A program made the position numbers and the translations under genes. The notes under the pieces were generated by a model. That model was not told the origin of the DNA, ran no database searches, and saw nothing but the letters and a program-made list of their open reading frames with translations. From an uncultured Flavobacteriaceae bacterium (GTDB taxonomy: Bacteria; Bacteroidota; Bacteroidia; Flavobacteriales; Flavobacteriaceae), in contig CAJXEB010000018.1 in the NCBI GenBank assembly GCA_913052585.1, forward strand, positions 1-39,863: a stretch of 39,863 bases of DNA, written 5' to 3'. Each line of letters starts with the position of its first letter. Positions within the stretch are counted from its first letter, which is position 1. Shown here piece by piece: positions 6,817-12,990 of the stretch.

Positions 6817-8514
6817 TTAATTCTTTATTAGCTTCTTAGTAGTTAAAATGTTATTTCCATCCATAATAATTACTTGATAAAGTCCCGTAGAAAATCCACT
6901 AACGTCAATTGTGCTATTTGATGAATTTATTTGATTGTTTGAAACAATTCTTCCTTGCATATCAGTAATACTAATTTTTAATTCATCAATATCTAATGTT
7001 GAAAATTCAACGTTTAATTGATTATTTACAGGATTTGGATACATAACAAATATATTTTGGTCAAAGTCCTCTACCCCTAGTGTTGCAGCAGGTAATGGAA
7101 TTAAGTCGCCTCCTGTTGGTAATGCTACGAACAATCCAAATGCTGCTCCTTCTGAATTTTGAGAAGGATCTAAAAATCCACTTGCAATAACTGCTAACGC
7201 TGCTCCATCCAATCCTAAAGCTGATAATGGTGCTTCGTATGCAGCAACTCCTGTAGAACCGTCCGCAGTATTAATTTGAATTGTATAATCGGCAGTAGGT
7301 AATTCTAAATACCCTTGAAATTCAGCATAAGAAATATCATCTACAAGTATTCCTGCTCCTACTCCAGTTTCAACAACATCAACTGTTGGAGCGTCAGTAG
7401 ATCCATGATGTACTAAAACATCTGTATTTGATGGATCAGTAGCGGTTTCTCTTCCCATTGGGTAAACTTCTAACCCAAATGCTGGTGCTGGATTATAACC
7501 TGATCCACTTATAATTCCATCTGCTACTACAATATATGTTTCATCTGCGGTAAGTGTTACTGGAGCTGTATAAATTGCATCTTCTACACTTGTGCTGTTT
7601 TGTGGTGCTATTGATAATTCAATTTCAACTCCTGCTGGAGCATCAATGAATGCTGATGCAGTTCTAAATCCAAAATTTGGAATTAATAATGTTTCATCTA
7701 AATAAACATCTACAAATTCTGCTGCGACATCTGCTGAATTATGAATCACCTGTACTCTTGCTGTTTGAGCTTCAAAAACTGGTAGCATAACTAAGGCTCC
7801 TCCTGTTGGTAATGCTGCGTATAAACCGAATGCAGCTCCATCTGAATTTTGAGAAGGATCTAAAAACCCACTTGCAACAACAACTGCTGCAGCTCCACCT
7901 AATTCTAAGGTAGCTAAAGGTGCTTGATAGGTAGCAACTGTAGTTAAACCGTCTTCGGTTCTTACCTCTAAAATATAATCATCTGACGGTAATTCTAAAT
8001 ATCCTTGAAATTCATTATAGGCAATATCGTCTACAATTGTTCCTGCTCCTACTCCTGTTTCAACAACATCAACTGTTGGTGCATCAGTAGACCCATGGTG
8101 TACTAAAACATCAACATTTGCTGGATCGGAAGCGGTTTCTCTTCCCATCGGGTAAATCTGTAATCCAAATGCTGGTGCTGGATTGTAACCTGATCCACTT
8201 ATAATTCCATCTGCTACTACTACATAAGTTTCGCCTTCAGTAAGTGTTACTGGTGCAGTATAAATAGCATCTCCTACACCTGTACTATTTTGTGGCGCTA
8301 CTGATAATTCTATTTCAACTCCCGATGGAGCATCAATGAATGCTGATGCAGTTCGAAATTCGAAATTTGGAATTAAAAGGGTTGCGTCTAAATAGACATC
8401 TACAAATTCTGCAGCAACATCTGCTGAGTTATGTATTACTTGAACTCTTGCTGTTTGAGCATAAAAAATTCCTGTTATCATAAACAGAAAAATAAAAATA
8501 GTTGACTTTTTCAT
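6817..8514 (-). CDS. T9SS-exported protein with duplicated DUF4397 modules
   Basis: The start is taken at the ATG at 8514, giving 565 residues, because it opens a clean signal peptide (MKKSTIFIFLFMITGIFYA, then QTARVQ) and because a -7 box lies at 8538-8545, downstream of the alternative upstream ATG at 8592. The mature part is an A-B-A-B series of DUF4397-like beta domains. A begins ARVQVIHNSADVAAEFVDVY, B contains DVLVHHGSTDAPTVDVVE, and each ends in a VVASGFLDPSQN-type strand. The pair is repeated almost identically. A C-terminal type A sorting domain follows (YPNPVNNQLNVEF, ITDMQGRIV, FSTGLYQVIIMDGNN, KKLIKN), so it should cross the outer membrane by T9SS and be surface-bound or released. 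The function of DUF4397 is unknown; adhesion is a guess. Confidence 0.9.
   Translation of the reverse strand: MKKSTIFIFLFMITGIFYAQTARVQVIHNSADVAAEFVDVYLDATLLIPNFEFRTASAFIDAPSGVEIELSVAPQNSTGVGDAIYTAPVTLTEGETYVVVADGIISGSGYNPAPAFGLQIYPMGRETASDPANVDVLVHHGSTDAPTVDVVETGVGAGTIVDDIAYNEFQGYLELPSDDYILEVRTEDGLTTVATYQAPLATLELGGAAAVVVASGFLDPSQNSDGAAFGLYAALPTGGALVMLPVFEAQTARVQVIHNSADVAAEFVDVYLDETLLIPNFGFRTASAFIDAPAGVEIELSIAPQNSTSVEDAIYTAPVTLTADETYIVVADGIISGSGYNPAPAFGLEVYPMGRETATDPSNTDVLVHHGSTDAPTVDVVETGVGAGILVDDISYAEFQGYLELPTADYTIQINTADGSTGVAAYEAPLSALGLDGAALAVIASGFLDPSQNSEGAAFGLFVALPTGGDLIPLPAATLGVEDFDQNIFVMYPNPVNNQLNVEFSTLDIDELKISITDMQGRIVSNNQINSSNSTIDVSGFSTGLYQVIIMDGNNILTTKKLIKN
7081..7770 (-). repeat. 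690-bp tandem repeat, copy 2
   Basis: Copy 2 of an in-frame direct repeat inside the DUF4397 gene. The landmark CTGTTTGAGC (the QTA codons on minus) recurs exactly 690 bp from copy 1 (7761-7770 against 8451-8460), i.e. 230 codons. Differences between the copies are scattered single bases, with insertions and deletions absent. Confidence 0.85.
7771..8460 (-). repeat. 690-bp tandem repeat, copy 1
   Basis: Copy 1 of the in-frame repeat. It begins at the residues just after the signal peptidase site (QTARVQ). Copy 2 begins with the same residues after FEA, as if the junction of signal peptide and mature protein had been included in the duplication. Confidence 0.85.
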
Positions 8515-8537
8515 AATATATAATTTTAAATGTTTTA

Positions 8538-8545
8538 CAAATATA
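8538..8545 (-). promoter_or_regulatory. predicted promoter -7 box of the DUF4397 gene
   Basis: Read on the minus strand this is TATATTTG, a full match to TAnnTTTG, 23 bp before the ATG at 8514 and embedded in a (TA)n run. No clear TTG lies at the -33 distance. It supports the 8514 start over the one at 8592. Confidence 0.45.
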
Positions 8546-8686
8546 TATATATATATTGCTTTGTTTAACTTATTTAACATTTTATTAAACAATAATGCGA
8601 TAGGTATTATTTATTATTAAATAAAAAAGGGCTTAAAAGCATAGTAGAGTTTAAAGTTTTATGTGATTCTAAAAAAAGAGCAAAAA

Positions 8687-8723
8687 AAAACGAAGAATAG
8701 ATTTAACATCTATTCTTCGTTTT
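8687..8723 (-). terminator. strong terminator after the MerR gene
   Basis: Arms AAAACGAAGAATAGAT (8687-8702) and ATCTATTCTTCGTTTT (8708-8723) form a perfect 16-bp stem with a 5-nt loop, 46 bp downstream of the MerR stop. On the minus strand it runs straight into a T tract. It cleanly separates the regulator from the DUF4397 gene. Confidence 0.85.
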
Positions 8724-8768
8724 ATTAACAATATAAATCTTTACAATTATATTATTTATGTTAACATA

Positions 8769-9686
8769 TCATGTTAGGGAAACCTTAGTTAATTCTTTTT
8801 CGGAAATCAATTGTTCTAATCCCGATTTGAAAATAATTTGTTTGTTTTTGTTTTCATTTGAATATTCTTCCCAAATGTTACCCACTATTATACATTTGTT
8901 TTTGTTATGGGCCACTAGTTTTTCAACATTATTTAAAAAATTTGTTTTTTCTTCTGTAGGCTTATCAATCATAAAATAGTTGATCCATATTATGTTTTTA
9001 ATTTGAGAGTTAACATAAAATAAATTATCAAAAGGGATACTTTTCCCTAAGTATATGGTTCTTTCTCCTTTTAATTTTAAATAATAATTTAAAAACAATA
9101 GGCCCAACTCATGAATCTCACCAAATGGAAGAAATAAAACATTTACAGGATCATTAGTTGTTTCTATTTTAGGTAATGCAGCTATGTTTAAAGCAATTTT
9201 TTGATAAATTAAATTAGACATAAAGTGTTCGTGAGCAGGCTTGATAGAGTTCGTTTGCCATAATAACCCCAAGTGGTTTAATAAAGGAATGTATGTGTTT
9301 GTGAAAATCTCAATAAATGAACATTTCTTTAGTTGTTGTGAATAAATTTCTTGAAATAAACTTTCGTCAAAAGTATACATACATATAACTAAAGAATTTA
9401 TTTCATAATTATTAGAAAACTCACTTAAAGCAAAAGTTTTTGTTTCTTCTGTTAACTGATTTTCAGAAAGTTTAGATATTTTAGATATTTTATAATTGTT
9501 GTTATACAACAAACTTACATTAAGAATTTTTTGAAGATCGGACAGATTATAAACCCTTATATTGCGATTTAATCTAGATGGATTTAATAAGTTATATCTC
9601 TTTTCCCAGATACGAATGGTATGTGCTTTTATACCTGTCAAAATTTCTAAATCTTGAATTGTAAATGTATTTTTGATGTTGTTCAT
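8769..9686 (-). CDS. MerR-type regulator with cobalamin-binding (CarH-like) domain
   Basis: A 305-residue protein. Residues 8-75 form a MerR winged helix (FTIQDLEILTGIKAHTIRIW, EKRYNLLNPSR, then the wing). Residues 90-165 form the helical bundle and 180-300 a B12-binding Rossmann fold. The cobalamin photoreceptor motifs are present: W143-x9-E153-H154 capping the adenosyl side, and E190-x-H192-x-x-G195, whose His should ligate cobalt. In CarH, AdoCbl drives a DNA-binding tetramer in the dark and light disrupts it, inducing carotenoid genes; that role is inferred here from motifs and proximity to crt genes. Residue 144 is Gln, where Thermus CarH has His132 of the light-state bis-His adduct. The promoter at 9708-9736 shows it is transcribed alone. 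Confidence 0.9.
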   Translation of the reverse strand: MNNIKNTFTIQDLEILTGIKAHTIRIWEKRYNLLNPSRLNRNIRVYNLSDLQKILNVSLLYNNNYKISKISKLSENQLTEETKTFALSEFSNNYEINSLVICMYTFDESLFQEIYSQQLKKCSFIEIFTNTYIPLLNHLGLLWQTNSIKPAHEHFMSNLIYQKIALNIAALPKIETTNDPVNVLFLPFGEIHELGLLFLNYYLKLKGERTIYLGKSIPFDNLFYVNSQIKNIIWINYFMIDKPTEEKTNFLNNVEKLVAHNKNKCIIVGNIWEEYSNENKNKQIIFKSGLEQLISEKELTKVSLT

Positions 9687-9707
9687 CTATTTGGCTAATT
9701 TGATGAA

Positions 9708-9736
9708 CAAAAGTACATGTTTTATTTAAATTACAA
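9708..9736 (-). promoter_or_regulatory. promoter of the MerR/CarH-like gene
   Basis: On the minus strand, TTG (9736-9734), an 18-bp spacer and TACTTTTG (9715-9708) match the Bacteroidota promoter TTG-N17..21-TAnnTTTG perfectly. The -7 box is 21 bp before the ATG at 9686. A small palindrome TACATGT (9714-9720) overlaps the spacer edge and could be part of a regulator site, but that is unproved. Confidence 0.7.
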
Positions 9737-10026
9737 TTGATTTTTATAAATACAGCATAAAAATTTATTAAAAACAAATAATATTTTTTTGTTTGAAGCT
9801 TTAAAAAAAATAGGTTAAAATTGAGACTATTGATAATATTATTATTTTTAAAACGACACTCTCTTATTGGTCTAATTTTAGGTTCTGTGTTAAAATGTAA
9901 AACTAAACACGGAGAAATCTTATTTTAACATTCAACATGCTCACAAATAACAAGTTATTAGTTATTTAATTTTTTATGATATAGACAAAAAAATTATTAG
10001 TGTAAAGATAAAATTTAGAAACAAAA

Positions 10027-10052
10027 AAAGCCTCACATCTCTATAAGGCTTT
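10027..10052 (-). terminator. orphan terminator hairpin
   Basis: Arms AAAGCCT (10027-10033) and AGGCTTT (10046-10052) with a 12-nt loop; on the minus strand a run of seven T follows. No minus-strand gene precedes it except the tRNA-like remnant at 10066-10081. It may therefore be the original terminator of a tRNA transcript, displaced by an insertion. Confidence 0.45.
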
Positions 10053-10065
10053 AATTCTAATGTAA

Positions 10066-10081
10066 TGGTCCTACATGAACC
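10066..10081 (-). pseudogene. degenerate tRNA-Met 3' end, possible att remnant
   Basis: TGGTCCTACATG (10066-10077) matches 11 of 12 bases of the acceptor/T-stem end of the tRNA-Met gene as written on the plus strand (11959-11970). It is followed by AACC after loss of six bases. Orientation is the same as the tRNA, and a terminator follows on the minus strand as expected for a tRNA 3' end. The match is short, so chance cannot be excluded. Confidence 0.35.
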
Positions 10082-10439
10082 TATTGAAGTAAAGTGACAT
10101 AGAGTAATGTACGGTAATACGGTTTAAATAACTTAACCACATGCTATGGAGGAGGAATTCAACATGAATAAAACTTTGATAAATTTTTGTAGCTTAAAAA
10201 GTGTATTTTCTAAAGTTGTGGTATATGTCTTATAATCATAATGTTAATGTGTTAAATGATGGTAGCTGTAGCTAGTAATACAATAAATATTTTATTACCT
10301 AAAGACCATTGCTTAATTGTGATAATCTTTTTTTATGATTGAGTAATTTCGACTAAAACTTTCAAAATTACTTCAAAAAAGGGCACCTTATATACCTTTT
10401 TTTTGTGGTTAATTGGTTAAATAGAGATATTTTGGAAGA

Positions 10440-10482
10440 AACGAATAGAAAAAAAACTCTACTATTCGGAAAAGTTTTTTTG
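10440..10482 (+). terminator. hairpin segment before the nitroreductase gene
   Basis: CGAATAG and CTATTCG form a 7-bp stem. An alternative pairing of the AAAAAAACT and AGTTTTTTT tracts forms a 9-bp stem ending in T. It could stop plus-strand read-through before the nitroreductase gene or act in its leader. No gene for it to terminate is evident. Confidence 0.35.
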
Positions 10483-10542
10483 TTATATTTATAATTTACT
10501 ATATATTTATTTTTAACAAGTTAAAAGAAAAAACAACATATA

Positions 10543-11097
10543 ATGATTTCAAAAATTATTAAAAAAAGACAGTCAATATACCCTTCCCAATATAATAACA
10601 CACCAATTTTAAAAGAAACGGTACAGAAAATTGTTGAAGTTGCTAACTATGCACCTACACATCGAAAAACACAGCCTTGGAGATTTAAAGTAATGCATAG
10701 CACTGAAAGTAGAATTAATTTAGGCACTTTTCTTTCAGAAAAATATAAAAAAACAACGAGCACATTTTCAGATTTTAAATACAAACGAATTCAGGAAAAG
10801 ACAACAAAATCTGGATGTATAATTGTAATATGTATGCAACGCGATGAACAGGAGTCTATTCCAGAATGGGAAGAAATTGCTGCAACCGCCATGGCTGTTC
10901 AAAATATGTGGCTTGTATGTTCAGAAATGGGTGTTGGGTGTTACTGGAGTTCCCCTAGTCAAATTAAATTTATGAACGAATTTTTTAAGCTTAATACTGG
11001 CGAAAAGTGTTTGGGCTTGTTGTATATGGGTAATTATGATGAATCCCCTGAAGCTTGGCAACGAACTCCGATTAAAAAAAAGACACAGTGGTTTTAG
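10543..11097 (+). CDS. nitroreductase family protein
   Basis: A 184-residue FMN-dependent oxidoreductase of the short (YdjA-like) nitroreductase type, which would reduce nitro compounds or quinones with NAD(P)H in the cytosol. Visible features are the N-terminal FMN-phosphate contact IKKRQSIYP, the PTHRKTQPWRFKVM segment that is standard after helix three, a central WEEIAATAMAVQNMWLVCSEMGVGCYWSS cofactor/dimer helix, and a C-terminal LLYMGNYDESPE strand followed by the conserved KKKTQWF-type tail. It is isolated, lying inside the scar-like region between two tRNA remnants. It may be cargo of a lost element or simply a resident gene. The natural substrate cannot be inferred. Confidence 0.88.
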   Translation: MISKIIKKRQSIYPSQYNNTPILKETVQKIVEVANYAPTHRKTQPWRFKVMHSTESRINLGTFLSEKYKKTTSTFSDFKYKRIQEKTTKSGCIIVICMQRDEQESIPEWEEIAATAMAVQNMWLVCSEMGVGCYWSSPSQIKFMNEFFKLNTGEKCLGLLYMGNYDESPEAWQRTPIKKKTQWF

Positions 11098-11197
11098 ATG
11101 ATTTCTACAAAGTTTTATTCCCCAACTTGAGCATAAATTCTAAATTTATTGCTGGATTGTGTTTTTTCAACTATTTGTTGTTGTCTAATAATTAAAT

Positions 11198-11231
11198 ACT
11201 CGTGGGTTCTCGAGTCTCGTCCAGACCGCAA
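11198..11231 (+). pseudogene. tRNA-Asp 3'-end remnant
   Basis: CGTGGGTTC, then TCGAGTCTCGTCCAGACCG, reads as the T-arm and acceptor 3' strand of a tRNA-Asp (discriminator G, acceptor CCAGACC), with a 2-base TC insertion in the T-loop. The 5' three quarters of the tRNA are missing upstream. Such orphan 3' ends are what tRNA-targeting integrases leave behind. The tRNA-Asp assignment rests on resemblance to known flavobacterial and E. coli tRNA-Asp 3' halves and is moderately sure. Confidence 0.5.
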
Positions 11232-11314
11232 TTAAAAATGTAATGGTTAACATCATCAAAAATCAAAAAAGGCCCACAAGAATATTATTTTTATTTACTT
11301 AATAATGATTAGTT

Positions 11315-11743
11315 CTAATATTGAAATTTTTTATAAATTAACTCTTTAATATCTTTCCCAATAAGTCTATTGATTTTAGCTAAATACTTGTTGTAATAAC
11401 TAACAAGGGTATCTTCTTTCTTTCCATTGCGCCCAAAATATAGATTGAAAATATCTTCTACCTCATATTGATCTTGTTCTAATTGAAGTCTTAAATAGGC
11501 ATTATTAATATTTTGCTTAATAATGGATAATACTCCATTTATGAAATCACAGTTAACCTCCTTCATTAAAACTCTTTGTGTTTTTGAGTTCCAATGTTTG
11601 GGGTTTACAAATTGTCCCGTTGAAAATTGTTTTCTTTTTTTAAGAAATGTGATTCTACAATAAATAGGGCAGACTCCTTTTTGATTTGTTTTAGCCTTGT
11701 TCAGATAGAACAAAACTGTCATGGTTTGTTGTTTCATTACCAA
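11315..11743 (-). pseudogene. truncated tyrosine recombinase (integrase N-terminus)
   Basis: The 142-residue reading frame has the arm-type DNA-binding domain of Bacteroidota tyrosine recombinases: TMTVLFYLNKAKTNQKGVCP, IYCRITFLKKRKQFSTGQ, and VNPKHWNSKTQRV. The start of the SAM-like core-binding domain follows (TLVSYYNKYLAKINRLIGKDI, KELIYKKFQY) and then stops. The catalytic domain with R-H-R-Y, normally another 200 or more residues, is absent. Downstream codons on the minus strand are not homologous-looking, so this is a deletion rather than a nonsense mutation. It lies 215 bp from tRNA-Met with repeated motifs in between, the usual layout of an att-int junction. Confidence 0.85.
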
Positions 11744-11756
11744 TTGATTTTAGGTT

Positions 11757-11832
11757 ATACAATTGGCATACAATTCTGATTTTAAAATAGGGATACCTAG
11801 TTTTTGAAATGGGATACCTAATAGGATACCTT
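11757..11832. repeat. iterated motifs between integrase start and tRNA, putative arm sites
   Basis: GGATACCT occurs three times in direct orientation (11791-11798, 11812-11819, 11824-11831); the first two share GGGATACCTA. ATACAATT occurs twice (11757-11764, 11768-11775), one helical turn apart. Position between an integrase N-terminus and a tRNA 3' end fits recombinase arm-binding sites. Function is inferred from placement only. Confidence 0.5.
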
Positions 11833-11919
11833 TTATCTCAAATAAACTTGGCAAGTTGACTTTTCTTTGGAAAGTGTAAATAGTGCCGTAAATGCAACTA
11901 TAATATGCTCTAAACCAAA

Positions 11920-11949
11920 AAATCCAACCTAAATAATTAAGTTGGATTT
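11920..11949 (-). terminator. terminator after tRNA-Met
   Basis: Arms AAATCCAAC (11920-11928) and GTTGGATTT (11941-11949), 12-nt loop, followed on the minus strand by a T-rich stretch, 9 bp after the tRNA 3' end. Confidence 0.75.
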
Positions 11950-11958
11950 CTTTAAAAG

Positions 11959-12032
11959 TGGTCCCACATGGGCTCGAACCATGGACCCCCTGATTATGAG
12001 TCAGGTGCTCTAACCAGCTGAGCTATGGGACC
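11959..12032 (-). tRNA. tRNA-Met (anticodon CAT)
   Basis: The minus strand folds into a full 74-nt cloverleaf: acceptor GGTCCCA/TGGGACC, D-arm GCTC-AGCTGGTTA-GAGC, anticodon stem CCTGA/TCAGG with loop CTCATAA, variable GGGTC, T-arm CATGG-TTCGAGC-CCATG, discriminator A. CCA is not encoded. The CAT anticodon with this body fits elongator Met; a lysidine-modified Ile2 tRNA has the same anticodon and is the alternative. It is transcribed alone with its own terminator and is the apparent target of a former integrative element. Confidence 0.92.
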
Positions 12033-12087
12033 GACATTCAGTTTGCAAATTTATAACTCTTTATATATTCCGCAAGCTATTTTATTA

Positions 12088-12489
12088 TTATTTTATCTCT
12101 TGGCATAATTCTACTAATACACCTTGTGTAGATTTTGGGTGTAAAAACGCCACTAACTTGTTGTCTGCTCCTTTTTTAGGCGTTTCGTTTAACACTATAA
12201 ACCCTTCTTTTTTTAATCGAATTATCTCAGATTCTATATCATCTACGGCAAATGCAATGTGATGAACTCCTTCTCCCTTCTTTTCAATAAACTTAGCTAT
12301 TGGACTATCTGGGTTGGTAGCTTCTAATAATTCTATTTTGCTGTCACCGGTCATAAAAAAAGAAGTTTTTACTCCTTCACTTTTTACTTCTTCCGTTTTA
12401 TAAGGAGAATGCCCAAATAAGCTTGAGTAAATTTTATTAGCGTTTTCTATACTTTTTACTGCAATACCAATGTGCTCTATTTTTTTCAT
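12088..12489 (-). CDS. mce: methylmalonyl-CoA epimerase
   Basis: A 133-residue vicinal-oxygen-chelate protein that interconverts (2S)- and (2R)-methylmalonyl-CoA, linking propionyl-CoA and succinyl-CoA metabolism with the B12-dependent mutase. The two beta-alpha-beta-beta-beta modules are visible. The first opens KKIEHIGIAV with metal ligand His6. The second opens GEGVHHIAFAVDDIESEI with His76/His77. The closing strand GVLVELCQ gives ligand Glu127. The length is typical. Upstream, a TATTTTTG box (12511-12518 on minus) provides a promoter, divergent from rbfA across 105 bp. Mutase genes are not in the window. Confidence 0.95.
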   Translation of the reverse strand: MKKIEHIGIAVKSIENANKIYSSLFGHSPYKTEEVKSEGVKTSFFMTGDSKIELLEATNPDSPIAKFIEKKGEGVHHIAFAVDDIESEIIRLKKEGFIVLNETPKKGADNKLVAFLHPKSTQGVLVELCQEIK

Positions 12490-12510
12490 AATTCATTATC
12501 TAAAACATTA

Positions 12511-12518
12511 CAAAAATA
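12511..12518 (-). promoter_or_regulatory. predicted mce promoter -7 box
   Basis: TATTTTTG on the minus strand, exact TAnnTTTG, 22 bp before the mce start. No clear TTG lies at the usual distance. Confidence 0.45.
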
Positions 12519-12582
12519 ACAATTCTAAAGGGCTTTTTACTTTCAAACTAGCGATTTAAATGGTCATCTTTATTAAATGTAG

Positions 12583-12590
12583 TATTTTTG
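12583..12590 (+). promoter_or_regulatory. predicted rbfA promoter -7 box, near-leaderless
   Basis: TATTTTTG matches TAnnTTTG and ends only 4 bp before the rbfA ATG (12595). Transcription would start at or within a base or two of the start codon. A TGG at 12561-12563 lies at the -33 distance (one mismatch). Confidence 0.5.
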
Positions 12591-12594
12591 CAAG

Positions 12595-12990
12595 ATGAAT
12601 GAAACTAATAGGCAAAAAAAGATTGCAGGAGTACTACAAAACGATTTAGCTGTAGTATTACAAAAGATGTTGCGTGAATCAGGGCAATTAGGAATTATTA
12701 TTTCGGTTTCTAAAGTTACCGTTACTACAGACCTTTCTCTATCTAAGGTATATACCAGTGTTTTTCCTCCTGAAAAATCTGATTTAATTGTTAAGGAATT
12801 AAACGAATTAAAACCAAAAATTAAGCATCAAATAGCACAAAAAATAAAACATCAGCTTCGGAAAATGCCTGATTTAATCTTTTATAATGATGATTCGTTG
12901 GAGTATATCAATAATCTGGAAAATGCTGTAAAAGGAAAAGAAAATCCAATTAAAGACACCGATTTACTTGACAATAGAAAAAACATATAA
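12595..12990 (+). CDS. rbfA: 30S ribosome-binding factor A
   Basis: RbfA binds the immature 30S subunit and assists 16S rRNA 5'-end maturation and cold growth. The 131-residue protein has the type-II KH fold. TNRQKKIAGVLQNDLAVVLQ is the N-terminal helix. ITVSKVTVTTDLSLSKVYTSVF-like strands follow (here IIISVSKVTVTTDLSLSKVY). The signature LRKMPDLIFYNDDSLEY is near the C-terminus. The length is normal. The next gene starts on the base immediately after its TAA, so the two are translationally coupled. A -7 box just upstream suggests a leaderless mRNA. Confidence 0.95.
   Translation: MNETNRQKKIAGVLQNDLAVVLQKMLRESGQLGIIISVSKVTVTTDLSLSKVYTSVFPPEKSDLIVKELNELKPKIKHQIAQKIKHQLRKMPDLIFYNDDSLEYINNLENAVKGKENPIKDTDLLDNRKNI

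Larger units (their letters stand above)
9687..10542. other. 856-bp gap with no convincing gene
   Basis: Apart from the MerR promoter, this stretch holds a minus-strand terminator-like hairpin (10027-10052), a tRNA 3'-end-like remnant (10066-10081), and two hairpin-forming segments before the nitroreductase (10375-10405 and 10440-10480). The only other open stretch noted is a 29-codon ORF from the ATG at 10146 with no recognisable features. Base composition is strongly AT-rich with many stops in all frames. It looks like decayed accessory DNA. Confidence 0.6.

Noticed and set aside
8538-8556. (TA)n run as a phase-variable repeat
   Set aside because: It coincides with the -7 promoter region of the DUF4397 gene and is short. 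It could vary, but a single sequence cannot show that.
8515-8592. Upstream ATG at 8592 that would extend the DUF4397 protein by 26 residues
   Set aside because: The extension is Lys/Ile/Asn-rich and destroys the clean signal peptide at 8514. A -7 promoter box lies between the two starts.
5242-9686. Proteorhodopsin or blh (retinal synthesis) genes expected beside marine carotenoid clusters
   Set aside because: No seven-helix rhodopsin or Blh-like sequence is present in the window. The pathway ends at zeaxanthin here.
9592-9777. Minus-strand 61-codon frame overlapping the MerR start
   Set aside because: It is out of frame with the MerR protein and spans its promoter.
10146-10235. 29-codon ORF (MEEEFNMNKT...) in the gap before the nitroreductase
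   Set aside because: Too short, no signal or family, lies in decayed DNA; a chance ORF is likelier.
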